From Paracoccus marinus (GTDB lineage: Bacteria > Pseudomonadota > Alphaproteobacteria > Rhodobacterales > Rhodobacteraceae), in NCBI RefSeq assembly GCF_007018965.1, contig NZ_VJYZ01000023.1, forward strand, positions 1 to 64,000: 64,000 bases of DNA, given 5' to 3'. Positions 1 through 8,242 of this stretch are shown one piece after another. Made by a program: the position numbers and the translations under genes. Positions within the stretch are counted from its first letter, which is position 1. Each line of letters starts with the position of its first letter. The notes beneath the pieces are model-generated. The model was not told the origin of the DNA. It was given only the letters and a program-made list of their open reading frames with translations, and did no database searches.

Positions 1-38
1 TTTTCCTCATTCGTCTGCTCCTTCAGGTGGGGCAGACT

Positions 39-899
39 CTACATCAGACTGAGGGATCGCGTGGGGGGCAGGTCACAGCCGAACCGCCGCCAGCCAGAGG
101 CGCGCATCCATTCCACCCAGTCTTTCCAATAGGGCAGCCATTCACAGTCGCGATGGACGAGGCCGAGGTTGACCAGCAGCTGCGCGTCGTCGGCGACCGG
201 AGCTGCGGTGAACACGCCCCGCATCAGCGCATCCCAATCGCCGAGCTTTTCCTTCGCGGCGCCGTAGTCGCGCTGTTGGGCATAGGGCGGAGAGGTGAAC
301 ATCAGCGTGGCCTGATCGCCCTGCGTCAGCCTGGCCACCGCGGCGGGGTCGGTGGCGTCGCCGCAGCAGAGCCGGTGCTGGCCCAGCGCCCAGATGTCGC
401 CGGGGCGGGTGATCGGTTCGGGCGGAGCTTCGGGGATGGTGTCGGCTGTGTCATCGTCGATGGGCGCGCGGTCTTCGCTGTCGACATGAAGCAGGGCGTC
501 CAGTTCATCGTCGGGAATCCCGATCAACCCGAGGTCGAAATCCTCCGTCAGCAGCCTGCGCAGTTCCTCCAGCAGCAGCGCCTCGTCCCAGCCGCCCAGT
601 TCGGTCAGCTTGTTGTCTGCAATGCGATATGCTCGCCGCTGTGCCTCGGTCAGGTGTCCGAGGACGATCACCGGCGCCTCGGCCAGACCAAGGTGCGCGG
701 CGGCGAGGACGCGGCCATGCCCAGCAATCAACTCGCCGTCGGCGGCGACGAGGCAAGGAACGGTCCAGCCGAACTCGGCCATGCTCGCGGCGATGCGCGC
801 CACCTAGTCGGCGTCGTGGATCTTGGCATTACGGGCGTAGGATTTGAGGTGGGCGAGCCGCTAATGTTCGATCCGGCCCGGCAGCAGCGGCGCTTTCAT
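39..899 (-). pseudogene. ParB-domain DNA methylase, second tandem copy, broken by two amber codons and 3' truncated
   Basis: The readable part has a ParB-like N-terminal domain (GELIAGHGR, then RIADNKLTELGGWD) followed by the start of an N4/N6 DNA methylase domain with the catalytic TSPPY motif. Such ParB-methylase fusions are common on prophages and integrative elements. A start ATG at 899 overlaps the TGA of the neighbouring methylase (ATGA). From it the frame reads MKAPLLPGRIEH, then TAG (861-863), then RLAHLKSYARNAKIHDAD, then TAG (804-806), then VARIAASMAEFGWT. Relatives have Trp and Gln at these places, so both stops look like single transitions (TGG and CAG to TAG). The 3' end loses methylase similarity near position 75, so the C-terminal half is missing. 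I read it as a pseudogene. The family assignment is good; methylation specificity cannot be told. Confidence 0.75.
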
Positions 900-2012
900 G
901 CCGGGAGCCGCTTGGCCTTGAGGGCGGCGAAGCTCTCGCCGGTCTCCGCCAGCACCGCGTCCTCGCCAGGGAAAGACTGCCAGCGTTCGATGGCGACGTC
1001 GACATAGGCCGGGTTCATCTCGACGCCGTAGCAGACGCGGCCGGTGGTTTCCGCCGCGATCAGCGTGGTGCCGGATCCCATGAACGGTTCGAACACCGCC
1101 TGTCCGGGGCTGGAATTGTTCAGGATCGGGCGGCGCATGCATTCCACCGGCTTCTGGGTGCCGTGCACGGCGTCGGCATCCTGATCGCGGTTGGCGATGG
1201 CCCAGAGCGTCGTCTGCTTCCAATCTCCTGCCCAATGCCCAATGCCCCTTGCCCTTGGCCCGCACCGCATACCAGCAGGGTTCGTGCTGCCAGTGATAGT
1301 CGCCGCGGCTCAGCACCAGCCGGTCCTTGGCCCAGATGATCTGCGACCGGATGGCAAAGCCAGCGGCGGTGAGGCTTTCGGCCACGGTCGCCGCGTGCAG
1401 GGCTCCATGCCAGACATAGGCGACATCGCCAGGGAACAGCGCCCAGGCCTCGCGCCAGTCGGCGCGGTCGTCGTTCAGGACCCTGCCGGTGCGTCTGGTC
1501 TTTGCTGCACCCGCCTGGTTGCGCCAGGACGGATCGTATTCCACGCCATAGGGCGGATCGGTCACCATCAGCAGCGGCTTCACCTCGCCAAGCAGCCGGC
1601 CGACAACATCGGCTGAGGTGCTGTCGCCGCAAATCAGCCGGTGCGATCCCAGCTGCCAAAGGTCGCCCGGCACGGAGACCGGCGTGACCGGTTGTCCGGG
1701 AATGTCGTCCTCGCCTTCGACCGGGCCGTCGCCGCCCAGCGCCTCGGGGTCGCGCAGCAGCGCATCCAGATCCGCGTCGGTGATGCCCAGCAGCGACAGG
1801 TCGAAATCCTCGGCCAGCAGCCCCGCGATCTCGTCGCGCAACATCGCCTCGTCCCAGTCGCCGAGCTCGGTCAGCTTGTTGTCGGCGATGCGGTAGGCGC
1901 GGCGCTCGGCCTCGTCGAGATGGCCGAGCCGGATCACCGGCACGTCCTTCAGCCCGAGCAGGGTGGCGGCCAGCACCCGGCCGTGCCCGGCGATCAACTC
2001 GCCGTGTCCACG
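896..2012 (-). pseudogene. ParB-domain DNA methylase, first tandem copy, frameshifted and 5' truncated
   Basis: ParB-like domain (IAGHGR, RIADNKLTELGDWDEAM) followed by an adenine/cytosine-N4 methylase with the DPPYGVEYDP catalytic motif, HWQHEPCWYAVRAKGKGHWA, and the FMGSGTTLIAAE AdoMet-binding motif. The frame changes inside GHWA because 7 bases (CCCAATG on the + strand, 1231-1237) are duplicated at 1238-1244. Removing one copy restores GKGHWAGDWKQT and a continuous protein to the TGA at 896. The 5' end is also lost: similarity starts at GELIAGHGR near 2010, abutting unrelated sequence read on the + strand, so about 30 N-terminal residues are absent. Together with the adjacent second copy it formed a translationally coupled tandem pair. 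Both look inactive. Confidence 0.8.
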
Positions 2013-2035
2013 ATCAGGGTCTGCCCGCGACCTAG

Positions 2036-2161
2036 GCCGAATGGCTGGGCGAGGTGCAGGACTGGTTCGTCGCCACCAGCGAGAGCGGCGAGGTGCCGGA
2101 TGAACGCACGATCCGCCGCCGGCTCACCCCGATCTGGAAGGCGCTGCGGGGATCCGCGTGA
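2036..2161 (+). pseudogene. C-terminal remnant of an unidentified protein
   Basis: An open frame of 41 codons reads AEWLGEVQDWFVATSE, continues with SGEVPDERTIRRRL and ends TPIWKALRGSA before TGA. It begins directly after an in-frame TAG at 2033-2035, has no start codon in a plausible place, and sits at the broken 5' edge of the methylase remnant on the other strand. The composition (Trp-rich, basic helix near the end) looks like the tail of a real protein, not random frame. It is probably cargo of the same decayed integrative element. I do not recognise the family. Confidence 0.35.
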
Positions 2162-2187
2162 TCGCTCGAACCGGTGACGCGCGGCGG

Positions 2188-2778
2188 TCAGGCCGACTTC
2201 CGCGCCTCATCGGCATCATGCACCAGCTTCGGCCGGGGCCGGAACGCGCTGGCCACCGCATCGACACCCGCCCGCAAGGGCGAGTCCATCAGGTGCGCAT
2301 AGCGCTGGGTGGTCTGCATCTGGCTGTGACCCAGCAGCTTGCCGATCATCTCCAGCGAAGCACCGCCGCTGACCAGAAGCGACGCGAAGGCGTGACGCAG
2401 ATCATGGATCCGCACATCGTGAATGCCGACCGTCTTCTGGATCGCCGTCCAGAAACAGCGGATTTCCTTCACCGGCTGGCCGGGCACGTCGCCGGGAAAC
2501 AGCAGCGGGCAGCCGCGCGGCACCAGCAGCTGGCGCTGGCGCACAATCGCCGCCGCCTCATCCGAGATCGGCAGCCGATGGATCTTGCGCTGCTTGGTCA
2601 TGCTGGCGGGCTTCGTCCAGTTCAGGTGCTCAAGGTTGAAATGTTCGAACCGGGCCTGCCGCACCTCGCCCACGCGCGCGCCGGTCAGCATGCAGAGACG
2701 GATGGTGTCGGTCGCACGGCGGTCCTCGGCCGCGTCAAGCGCCTCGGCCAGCCTGCGGATTTCCTCGCGGCTCCCACA
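2188..2778 (-). pseudogene. tyrosine recombinase (phage-type integrase), catalytic domain only
   Basis: The frame reads REEIRRLAEALDAAEDRRA, then DTIRLCMLTGARVGEVR through to the stop. All parts of the tyrosine-recombinase active site can be seen: Arg in TGARVGE, Lys in the TKQRK strand, HDLRH (His and second Arg), LGHSQ (His) and the nucleophile Tyr in TQRYAHL. The N-terminal arm and core-binding domains (about 150-180 residues) are missing. Upstream sequence switches near 2780 to a serine-recombinase fragment in another frame. A short product could start at the internal ATG at 2691, but without the core-binding domain it should not recombine DNA. Its presence next to methylase and recombinase debris marks the left part of the window as an old integration site. 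Confidence 0.75.
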
Positions 2779-3175
2779 GCGTGTCGTCGACGATCCGCAA
2801 CCTCGGCACGTCGGTGATGACCCAGTCGTTTTCCGAGTTCAGGCGCGAGATCCGCTTGCCTGTGCCCGGATCTTTGACGTAGCGGAGCCGGTTCCAGACC
2901 CGGCGGCCGACGTAGAGCTCGTTGTTCAGGATCCCGGTGCCGCGCTCGCGGTTGCCGAGGATCGTCGAGGTGCCCCAGTGTCCGCCATTCGGGCCGGCGA
3001 TCTTCTGCGGCGAGGTACCCTTGGGGTAATCCTCGAAGATCCGTCGCATCACTACCGCCTGAGCCGGATCGATCGCGCGGTCGCCCCGGACCGGTTCGCC
3101 TGCCGCGTTGAACCGGGTGACCGCCTTGTAGCCGTAGGTCAGCCCGTCCGCGGACTTGCCCGCGAGCGCCCGACG
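2779..3175 (-). pseudogene. serine recombinase (large resolvase family), internal fragment
   Basis: The frame reads ALAGKSADGLTYGYKAVTRF, then NAAGEPVRGDRAIDPAQAVV, and on through IFEDYPKGTSPQKIA, GILNNELYVGRRVWNRLRYV and VPRLRIVDDTLWE. This is the 'recombinase' domain that follows the catalytic domain in large serine recombinases. The N-terminal resolvase domain with the nucleophilic serine is absent, as is the zinc-ribbon/coiled-coil C-terminus. At about 3175 the sequence joins an FtsH-like gene, and after LWE (about 2780) it joins the tyrosine integrase. It is therefore bounded on both sides by fragments of unrelated genes, as expected after repeated deletions. It cannot be active as it stands. 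Confidence 0.75.
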
Positions 3176-4061
3176 AGATATTGCAGAGGATCAACCGCTC
3201 GGCCGCCCGGCCCGCCATCGTCCGGGCGAGGTCAGCGTGCCAGTCGCGGAGCAGGCCGGTATGGGCCACGCGGGCGGTCCAGGCCTTGCGGCCCTCCGGC
3301 TTGAGCAAGAGGCGGGTGACGCGACCGATGCCGAGCGCGGTCGCGACGATAGCGTGGCCGCACTCGTGCAGAGCGATGCGATGCTCGGTTGCCGGCTGCG
3401 CCGAACGGTCGCCGAGCGCCGCGACCAGGTCGTCGACCCGCAGCTTCCGTCGTGCTGCCCGGGCGCTGGACCGGCGGCGCGGAGCGTGGCGTCGATCGTC
3501 GCGGCGCTCTGGCCACTGCCGGCGCGGGTAAGCCGCGCGATTGCTCTGGCGTCAGGTTCAAGTCCAGCGCGCATGAGGCCCGTCGCGTAGCGTCCGCTTA
3601 ATCGCTTGCCGCCCGGGCGGCGGCACCTGAACCTTGCTGCCGAAAACGTTCGGCCGCAGCACCGACGGGTCGATCGCCTGCGGGTGGTTGCAGGTGCCGA
3701 CGACGAGCACGCCCGGCATCCGGGCGAGCCCGTCGAGATCCTCGAGAAAGCCGTTGATGACCTGCCTGCGGTAGTTCTCGTTGTGGGTGTCGGGTGCCGA
3801 CCGGCTTCCCACGGCATCGATTTCGTCGATGACGAGGACCGCGGGAGCGGCGGCGCGGGCCTCGGCGAAGGTCCGGCGCATCGCCCCCAGCATCTGGCCA
3901 AGATGGCCGGCAGCCTGCCACTGAACGAAGCCACCGTGCACCAGCTTGGCGCCGGCGCTGCCGGCCATGGCACGGGCGAGGAAGGACTTGCCGGTGCCCG
4001 GCTCGCCGAAGAACAGGACCGAGCGCTGCACCTCGGCCGTCTCGGCCTGTCCGCCGGGGCA
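3176..4061 (-). pseudogene. FtsH-like AAA ATPase/zinc peptidase, two frameshifts, both ends lost
   Basis: The first segment (4031 to about 3585) has an AAA module: Walker A GEPGTGKS, Walker B VLVIDEIDA, sensor region GTCNHPQAIDPSVLRP. Near 3583 one base is lost and the reading continues in a second frame as GLMRAGLEPDARAIARLT. Near 3480 it shifts again to RKLRVDDLVAALGDRSAQ and then HECGHAIVATALGIGRV, where HECGH matches the HExxH zinc site of FtsH-type M41 peptidases. The protein then stops at a junction after RLILCNIS near 3176, so the rest of the peptidase domain is missing. It lacks the N-terminal membrane region of housekeeping FtsH and resembles the AAA-peptidase cargo of integrative elements. 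It is not the cell's essential ftsH. Confidence 0.7.
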
Positions 4062-4063
4062 GC

Positions 4064-4264
4064 CTAGCCGAAAACTACAGCTTCAAACGGTTCAGTTTTC
4101 AGGAGGTAGAGCAGTGCGGGAACAACCGGATTCGCTGACCCGAGCACCCCTCTCGCAGCCTTGCCGATCAGCCGATACCGCATCCGGTGGTCTAGCGGCC
4201 CGGTGCGGTCGATGGCGATGGGCGGCTCGCCGACGGAGATGAAGTGGGAAACGTCAAGGTGATC
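4064..4264 (-). pseudogene. C-terminal remnant of an unidentified protein
   Basis: An open frame of about 66 codons reads AQDHLDVSHFISVGEPPIAI, then DRTGPLDHRMRYRLIGKAA, and ends FEAVVFG before TAG at 4064-4066. It is preceded by in-frame stops just beyond 4265 and no start codon is convincing. The amino-acid make-up looks protein-like, but I do not recognise the family. It lies between the FtsH-like pseudogene and the hemin operon and probably marks the right edge of the degraded element. Confidence 0.3.
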
Positions 4265-4279
4265 CTGCGCTCGCGATTA

Positions 4280-5110
4280 CTAGTAGCCCGGACGGGGCGC
4301 CGGCGCGCCCGTTGATATTCGGGGCGCCCCATCTTGATAATGTGAGGCTACAGGGGCCACCATCATGCCCTGCAACAGCGGCAGCACCTGAAGTTCGCAC
4401 CCGTAGACCTTGTTGAGGCGCGGTGCTGTCAGAACCTCGCCCGGTGTTCCGAAGGCCGCCACCCGGCCGCCATGCAGCAGGAGCACGTGATTGACGTGGG
4501 CCGCCGTGAGATTGAGATCGTGCAGCACCGCGATCACACCGCCACCCTCGGCCGCAAAGCTGCGCGCGAGGCGCATGACCATCAGCTGGTGGCCGATATC
4601 AAGGCTGCTCACCGGCTCGTCCAGCAGCAACCAGCGCGGGCCATCGGTACCAACTGCCGGTCCCGCCTGCGCCAGTACCCGCGCCAGATGAACGCGCTGC
4701 TGCTCGCCTCCCGACAGCTGCTGGAACAAGCGGCCGCCGTAGCCCGCAAGGTCCACGCGGGCAAGGGACTGCTCGATGGCCGACCCGGTGTTCCTGGCGC
4801 CGCCCGCCTCGGCGCCAAGGCGCACGACCTCGGCGACGGTGAAGGGAAATGACAGCGGCGTCGATTGTGCCAGCACGGCGCGCATGGTCGCCATCAGGGA
4901 CGCAGCCGTGCCCCGCATGTCGCGGCCGTTCAGGGTCAGCCGGCCCGTGGAGGAGAGCTCTCCGGTGATCGCCCGCATCAGCGTCGTTTTGCCCGACCCG
5001 TTCGGGCCGATGATCGCAGTGACCTCGCCCGCGCGGGCGGTCAGGTTGATGCCGGTCAGCACGTCGCGACGGCCGAGCTTCACGCAGAGATCGCGGACAA
5101 TCAGGCTCAC
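4280..5110 (-). CDS. hmuV: hemin ABC transporter ATP-binding protein HmuV
   Basis: This is the cytoplasmic ATPase (276 aa) that powers hemin import with the HmuU permease and HmuT binding protein. Visible motifs are Walker A GPNGSGKT (residues 35-42), the ABC signature LSGGEQQR (132-139), Walker B WLLLDEP (160-166) and the switch His in VLHDLN (His197). Length and motifs fit the HmuV/FecE-like heme and iron-siderophore ATPase family; the assignment to hemin comes mainly from adjacent hmuS, hmuT and hmuU. The ATG at 5110 overlaps the hmuU stop by 4 bp (ATGA), indicating translational coupling. It is the last gene of the operon and ends only 15 bp from the pseudogene debris. Confidence 0.92.
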   Translation of the reverse strand: MSLIVRDLCVKLGRRDVLTGINLTARAGEVTAIIGPNGSGKTTLMRAITGELSSTGRLTLNGRDMRGTAASLMATMRAVLAQSTPLSFPFTVAEVVRLGAEAGGARNTGSAIEQSLARVDLAGYGGRLFQQLSGGEQQRVHLARVLAQAGPAVGTDGPRWLLLDEPVSSLDIGHQLMVMRLARSFAAEGGGVIAVLHDLNLTAAHVNHVLLLHGGRVAAFGTPGEVLTAPRLNKVYGCELQVLPLLQGMMVAPVASHYQDGAPRISTGAPAPRPGY

Positions 5111-6192
5111 AGGTCCAGCACTCCGCGCTGGCGCAGCAGGATGGCGATGAAGACAGGCCCCCCGGCGATTGCGGTGATGATGCCGATCGGCAGTTCCGAG
5201 GGCGCGACGATGGTGCGGCTGATGAGGTCGGCGAGCACCAGAAGCACCGCCCCGAGAAGCGCCGCGTTGGGCAACAGGCGGCGGTGATCCGGCCCGGTTG
5301 CAAGCCGCAAGAGATGCGGCACCACCAAGCCAACGAAGCCGATCCCGCCAGATATCGCCACCGCAGCGCCGATCGAGGCGGCGACGGTCAGCACCGCCAT
5401 GCGCTTGGTGCGCTCTACCGGCAGGCCCATGTGGAACGCCGCGGCCTCCCCCAGCGCGAGGCCGTTCAGCCCGCGTGCGAGGAACGGCGCGGCGACCAGC
5501 GCCGCCATCATCAGCGGGCCGGCGGCGATGAGTTGCGGCCAGCTGGCCCCGGCGAGGCTGCCCATGCTCCAGAAGGTGAGCGTGCGCAGCTGGCTGTCGT
5601 CGGCGAGATAGATCAGCAGGCCCGAGGCCGCACCGGTCAGCGCTGCCAGGGCGATCCCTCCCAGCAGCATTGTTGCGACCGAGGTCCGGCCATGTCGTGA
5701 AGCAATGGCATAAAGGACCAGCGTCGCGGTGAGCCCGCCGACGAAGGCCGCGAGCGGGACCAGATGCACTCCGGCCACGGCCGCGAGCGCAGGGGGCAGC
5801 GCCCCGCCCAGCACGATTGCCGTGATCGCCCCCAGGCCCGCGCCGGCAGACACGCCGACCAGTCCCGGATCGGCCAGGGGGTTGCGGAAGAGCCCCTGCA
5901 TCACCGCGCCCGACACCGCCAGCGCCGCGCCGACCAGCAGTCCCATCACGAGGCGGGGCAGACGGATCTGGAACAGGACAAGGCTTTCGGAAGGTTCCAG
6001 GGCCTCGCCGCGCGACAGCGCCGCCAGTGTATCGACCAGCGACACGCCCGATGCCCCGGCGCCAAGCGACAGAAGCGATACCGTCAGCACCGCTGCGACC
6101 AGAACCAGTGTCATGCGCCGGGCAAGCCCGCCGCGATCGCCGTCGGCCTCGATTCGAATGGCGGCGGGATCTGCGGCAACCACGTCCGTCAC
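5107..6192 (-). CDS. hmuU: hemin ABC transporter permease HmuU
   Basis: FecCD-family inner-membrane permease, 361 aa, with about ten hydrophobic helices. It carries the family hallmarks IRLPRLVMGLLVGAALAVSG (positions about 73-92), QGLFRNPLADPGLVGVSAGA and, near the C-terminus, GFVGLVVPHLLRL. It forms the channel through which HmuT delivers hemin and HmuV supplies energy. The start ATG overlaps the hmuT TGA by 4 bp and its own stop overlaps hmuV by 4 bp, so hmuT-U-V are tightly coupled. A polar N-terminal extension of about 30 residues precedes the first membrane helix, which is common in this family. FecCD permeases also serve siderophores and B12; hemin is favoured by gene context. Confidence 0.92.
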   Translation of the reverse strand: MTDVVAADPAAIRIEADGDRGGLARRMTLVLVAAVLTVSLLSLGAGASGVSLVDTLAALSRGEALEPSESLVLFQIRLPRLVMGLLVGAALAVSGAVMQGLFRNPLADPGLVGVSAGAGLGAITAIVLGGALPPALAAVAGVHLVPLAAFVGGLTATLVLYAIASRHGRTSVATMLLGGIALAALTGAASGLLIYLADDSQLRTLTFWSMGSLAGASWPQLIAAGPLMMAALVAAPFLARGLNGLALGEAAAFHMGLPVERTKRMAVLTVAASIGAAVAISGGIGFVGLVVPHLLRLATGPDHRRLLPNAALLGAVLLVLADLISRTIVAPSELPIGIITAIAGGPVFIAILLRQRGVLDL

Positions 6193-7034
6193 TCCGCCAG
6201 GGCGCGGGACAGATCGCGCACCGCGTCGGCGGTGCGCGGACCGAAGCCCAGAAGATAGAGCCCGTCCATCCGCACTACATGCCGCTCGCGTCCCGCAGGG
6301 GTGGCTGCCAGTGCGGGGTTCGACAGCAATCCGTTGATCGCACTGTCGTCGTCCGGCTCGCTTTCCGGATCCGCGGCGCCCCGGTTCATCATTACGATCA
6401 CCTCGGGTGCGGCCCCGGCCAGCGCCTCGCTGGTCAGCGGCTTGTAGCCCTCGAACCCGGCGACCGCGTTAACGCCGCCCGCAAGCCGGATCATCGCGTC
6501 CGCCGCGGTTCCGGTGCCGCTGACGAGGATGCGCCCTCCGTCCGCCGCCATCACGAACAGCACGCGGCGATGGGGTTGGCCCTCCGCCTTGGCGGTGACC
6601 TGCGCCAGCTCATCGGTCACGGCGGCGGCGAGCGCCTCGGCCCGGTCCCCGGCCCCGAGCGCATTTCCCACGACGCGAATGCGCTCGGCCACGCCTTCCG
6701 CGTCGAAAGCCTCGGGCACGGTGACGAACGGCACGCCGCCGGATCGCAGCAGTTCGACCGTGGCCGGCGGACCCGCGCCTTCCTCGGCTAGGATCAGGTC
6801 GGGGCGGACCGACAGCACGCCTTCGGGCGACAGAGCGCGGACATAACCGAGGTCGGGCAGCGCGCGGACAGTCTCCGGCATCGTCGAGGTGGTGTCGCGG
6901 CCGACCAGCCGGTCGCCCTTGCCAAGCGCCGCTACGATCTCCGTCACCGAGCCGCCCAGCGAGACCACCCGTTCCTGCGCCGCCGCGCCAAGCGGCGCCA
7001 CCGCGAAGGCGAGGCCGAGAACGGCGCGGATCAC
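6189..7034 (-). CDS. hmuT: hemin periplasmic binding protein HmuT
   Basis: Periplasmic substrate-binding protein of about 281 aa that captures hemin delivered by the outer-membrane receptor and hands it to HmuUV. I place the start at the GTG at 7034, which overlaps the hmuS TGA (GTGA) and gives a clean signal peptide (MIRAVLGLAFAVAPLGAAAQ). A longer reading from 7073 would put charged residues in front of the signal. The mature part begins RVVSLGGSVTEIVAALGKG, then RLVGRDTTSTMPE, typical of the PhuT/HmuT/BtuF fold, and contains DLGYVRALSPEGVLSVRPDL. Heme ligands cannot be assigned from sequence alone. Confidence 0.9.
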   Translation of the reverse strand: MIRAVLGLAFAVAPLGAAAQERVVSLGGSVTEIVAALGKGDRLVGRDTTSTMPETVRALPDLGYVRALSPEGVLSVRPDLILAEEGAGPPATVELLRSGGVPFVTVPEAFDAEGVAERIRVVGNALGAGDRAEALAAAVTDELAQVTAKAEGQPHRRVLFVMAADGGRILVSGTGTAADAMIRLAGGVNAVAGFEGYKPLTSEALAGAAPEVIVMMNRGAADPESEPDDDSAINGLLSNPALAATPAGRERHVVRMDGLYLLGFGPRTADAVRDLSRALAE

Positions 7035-8083
7035 GCCGCAAGCTCCGGCAGGGCTGCGACGCGGGCCGCCCATGCCTCGGGATCACCGGCCCGGTCGGCG
7101 CGCAGGCCGAAGACCTGCAGGATCAGCGAGCCTCGGGCGTCGAATGCCTCGACCGAGATTGCCGGCCCGCGCTGGGTGGGCTTTTCCACCGCCCAGACTT
7201 CGGCCACATAATCGGCGCGCAGATGCAGGTTGAATCGCGGGTCCATGACGTTCAGCCACGGACCCGTCGGTTTCAGCGTATGGATCGGGCCCGAATGGAT
7301 CTCAATGCAGCCCATGTTGCCGACGAAGATCATCGACCCCATGCCGTCGCCAGCCAGCTGCTCCAGCAACAGCGACAGCGCCTGGGGAGCAAGCGGGCGG
7401 GTGAAGGGCGCGCCCGCGATGCGATAGGCGCCGAGGCGGTTCATCTTCATCTTGCGGACCAGCGTGTTGAACTGGTGCGTGTCGGTCATCCGGGTCCATT
7501 CGCGCCGGAGGATGTCGATCTTCTCGGGCGCGGATTTCGCCGGTTCGACAGCGGCGCGAGGGGTGAAAGCCGCACTGTCCGACTGATCCTCGACTGCCAG
7601 CGCCTGCTTCAGCGTCTCCCACGCGGCAAGGTTGGACGCGGCGCGCAGGTGGATCTTGTGGACCGCATCGCCCGTCGCATCGAACACCTGCACAGAACGG
7701 CGCGGGCCGGCCTCGCCCGGCACCTCGACCGCGAAGGCATGGACCCACCGCGACGGAAAGATCCGCAGATCGATTTCCTTGTCCAGCGTCATCGCGGCGT
7801 GGTTGCCGGGGTGGTAGTCCCGATAGACGCCCACCTTCTCGATCACGCACGAGGGATTGCGGGTCAGCGCCATGACCTCGCCCAGCGGCTCGACCAGCGG
7901 GATCAGCCGGTCGGGCGTCGCGTCGATTCGCACCGCACCATGACCCACGCGGGCGGCGACCAGCGCTCCCTCGGGGATACCGAGGTTTGCGGCGAGGTCA
8001 TGCGGGCGGACGGTAGAATTTGCCAGCTCGGCCCGCAGCGCGGAGGGGTCGGCAGCGGTTTTGATCGGGCTTTGATCGGTCAT
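7031..8083 (-). CDS. hmuS: hemin-degrading/heme-trafficking factor HmuS
   Basis: Cytoplasmic protein of 350 aa in the HmuS/ChuX-HemS family, which receives imported heme and releases iron or passes heme on. The two-fold repeat typical of the family is visible: VMALTRNPSCVIEKVGVYRD in the first half and MIFVGNMGCIEIHSGPIHTL in the second, each followed by a conserved segment (HIDLRIFPSRW-like and HLRADYVAEVWAVEKP). It is the first gene of the hmuSTUV operon and lies divergent from the receptor gene with about 160 bp between them. HmuS overlaps hmuT by 4 bp. Iron-dependent control by Fur/Irr/RirA-type regulators is usual for such loci; I did not identify a definite operator. Confidence 0.9.
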   Translation of the reverse strand: MTDQSPIKTAADPSALRAELANSTVRPHDLAANLGIPEGALVAARVGHGAVRIDATPDRLIPLVEPLGEVMALTRNPSCVIEKVGVYRDYHPGNHAAMTLDKEIDLRIFPSRWVHAFAVEVPGEAGPRRSVQVFDATGDAVHKIHLRAASNLAAWETLKQALAVEDQSDSAAFTPRAAVEPAKSAPEKIDILRREWTRMTDTHQFNTLVRKMKMNRLGAYRIAGAPFTRPLAPQALSLLLEQLAGDGMGSMIFVGNMGCIEIHSGPIHTLKPTGPWLNVMDPRFNLHLRADYVAEVWAVEKPTQRGPAISVEAFDARGSLILQVFGLRADRAGDPEAWAARVAALPELAA

Positions 8084-8242
8084 GTCGTCCTTCCGGGGCT
8101 CACTCAGCTACTGCATCAAACGGACGCGGCACGTTCTTGACTGAAACTATCGGGTTCTCTACCCAACGCAAGACGGAACCCGCAGCCGCCTCCCGCAGCC
8201 ACGGAGATTCCCCTGTAGATCCTCGTGGCATGGGAGCCAAAG
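8084..8242. promoter_or_regulatory. divergent promoter region of the hemin locus
   Basis: The 159-bp gap between hmuS (minus strand) and the receptor gene (plus strand) must hold both promoters. On the plus strand TTGACT at 8137-8142 resembles a -35 element, with a weak AT-containing segment about 17 bp further on. I see no convincing Fur, Irr or RirA box by eye. The gap is otherwise free of open frames with coding character. Confidence 0.4.

Noticed and set aside
800..900. Amber codons as pyrrolysine or suppressor-read codons
   Set aside because: No other gene in the window depends on TAG read-through, and several intact genes here stop at TAG; simple nonsense mutation is sufficient.
1..4265. 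An active prophage or integrative element
   Set aside because: Both recombinases lack essential domains and no structural, replication or conjugation genes are present.
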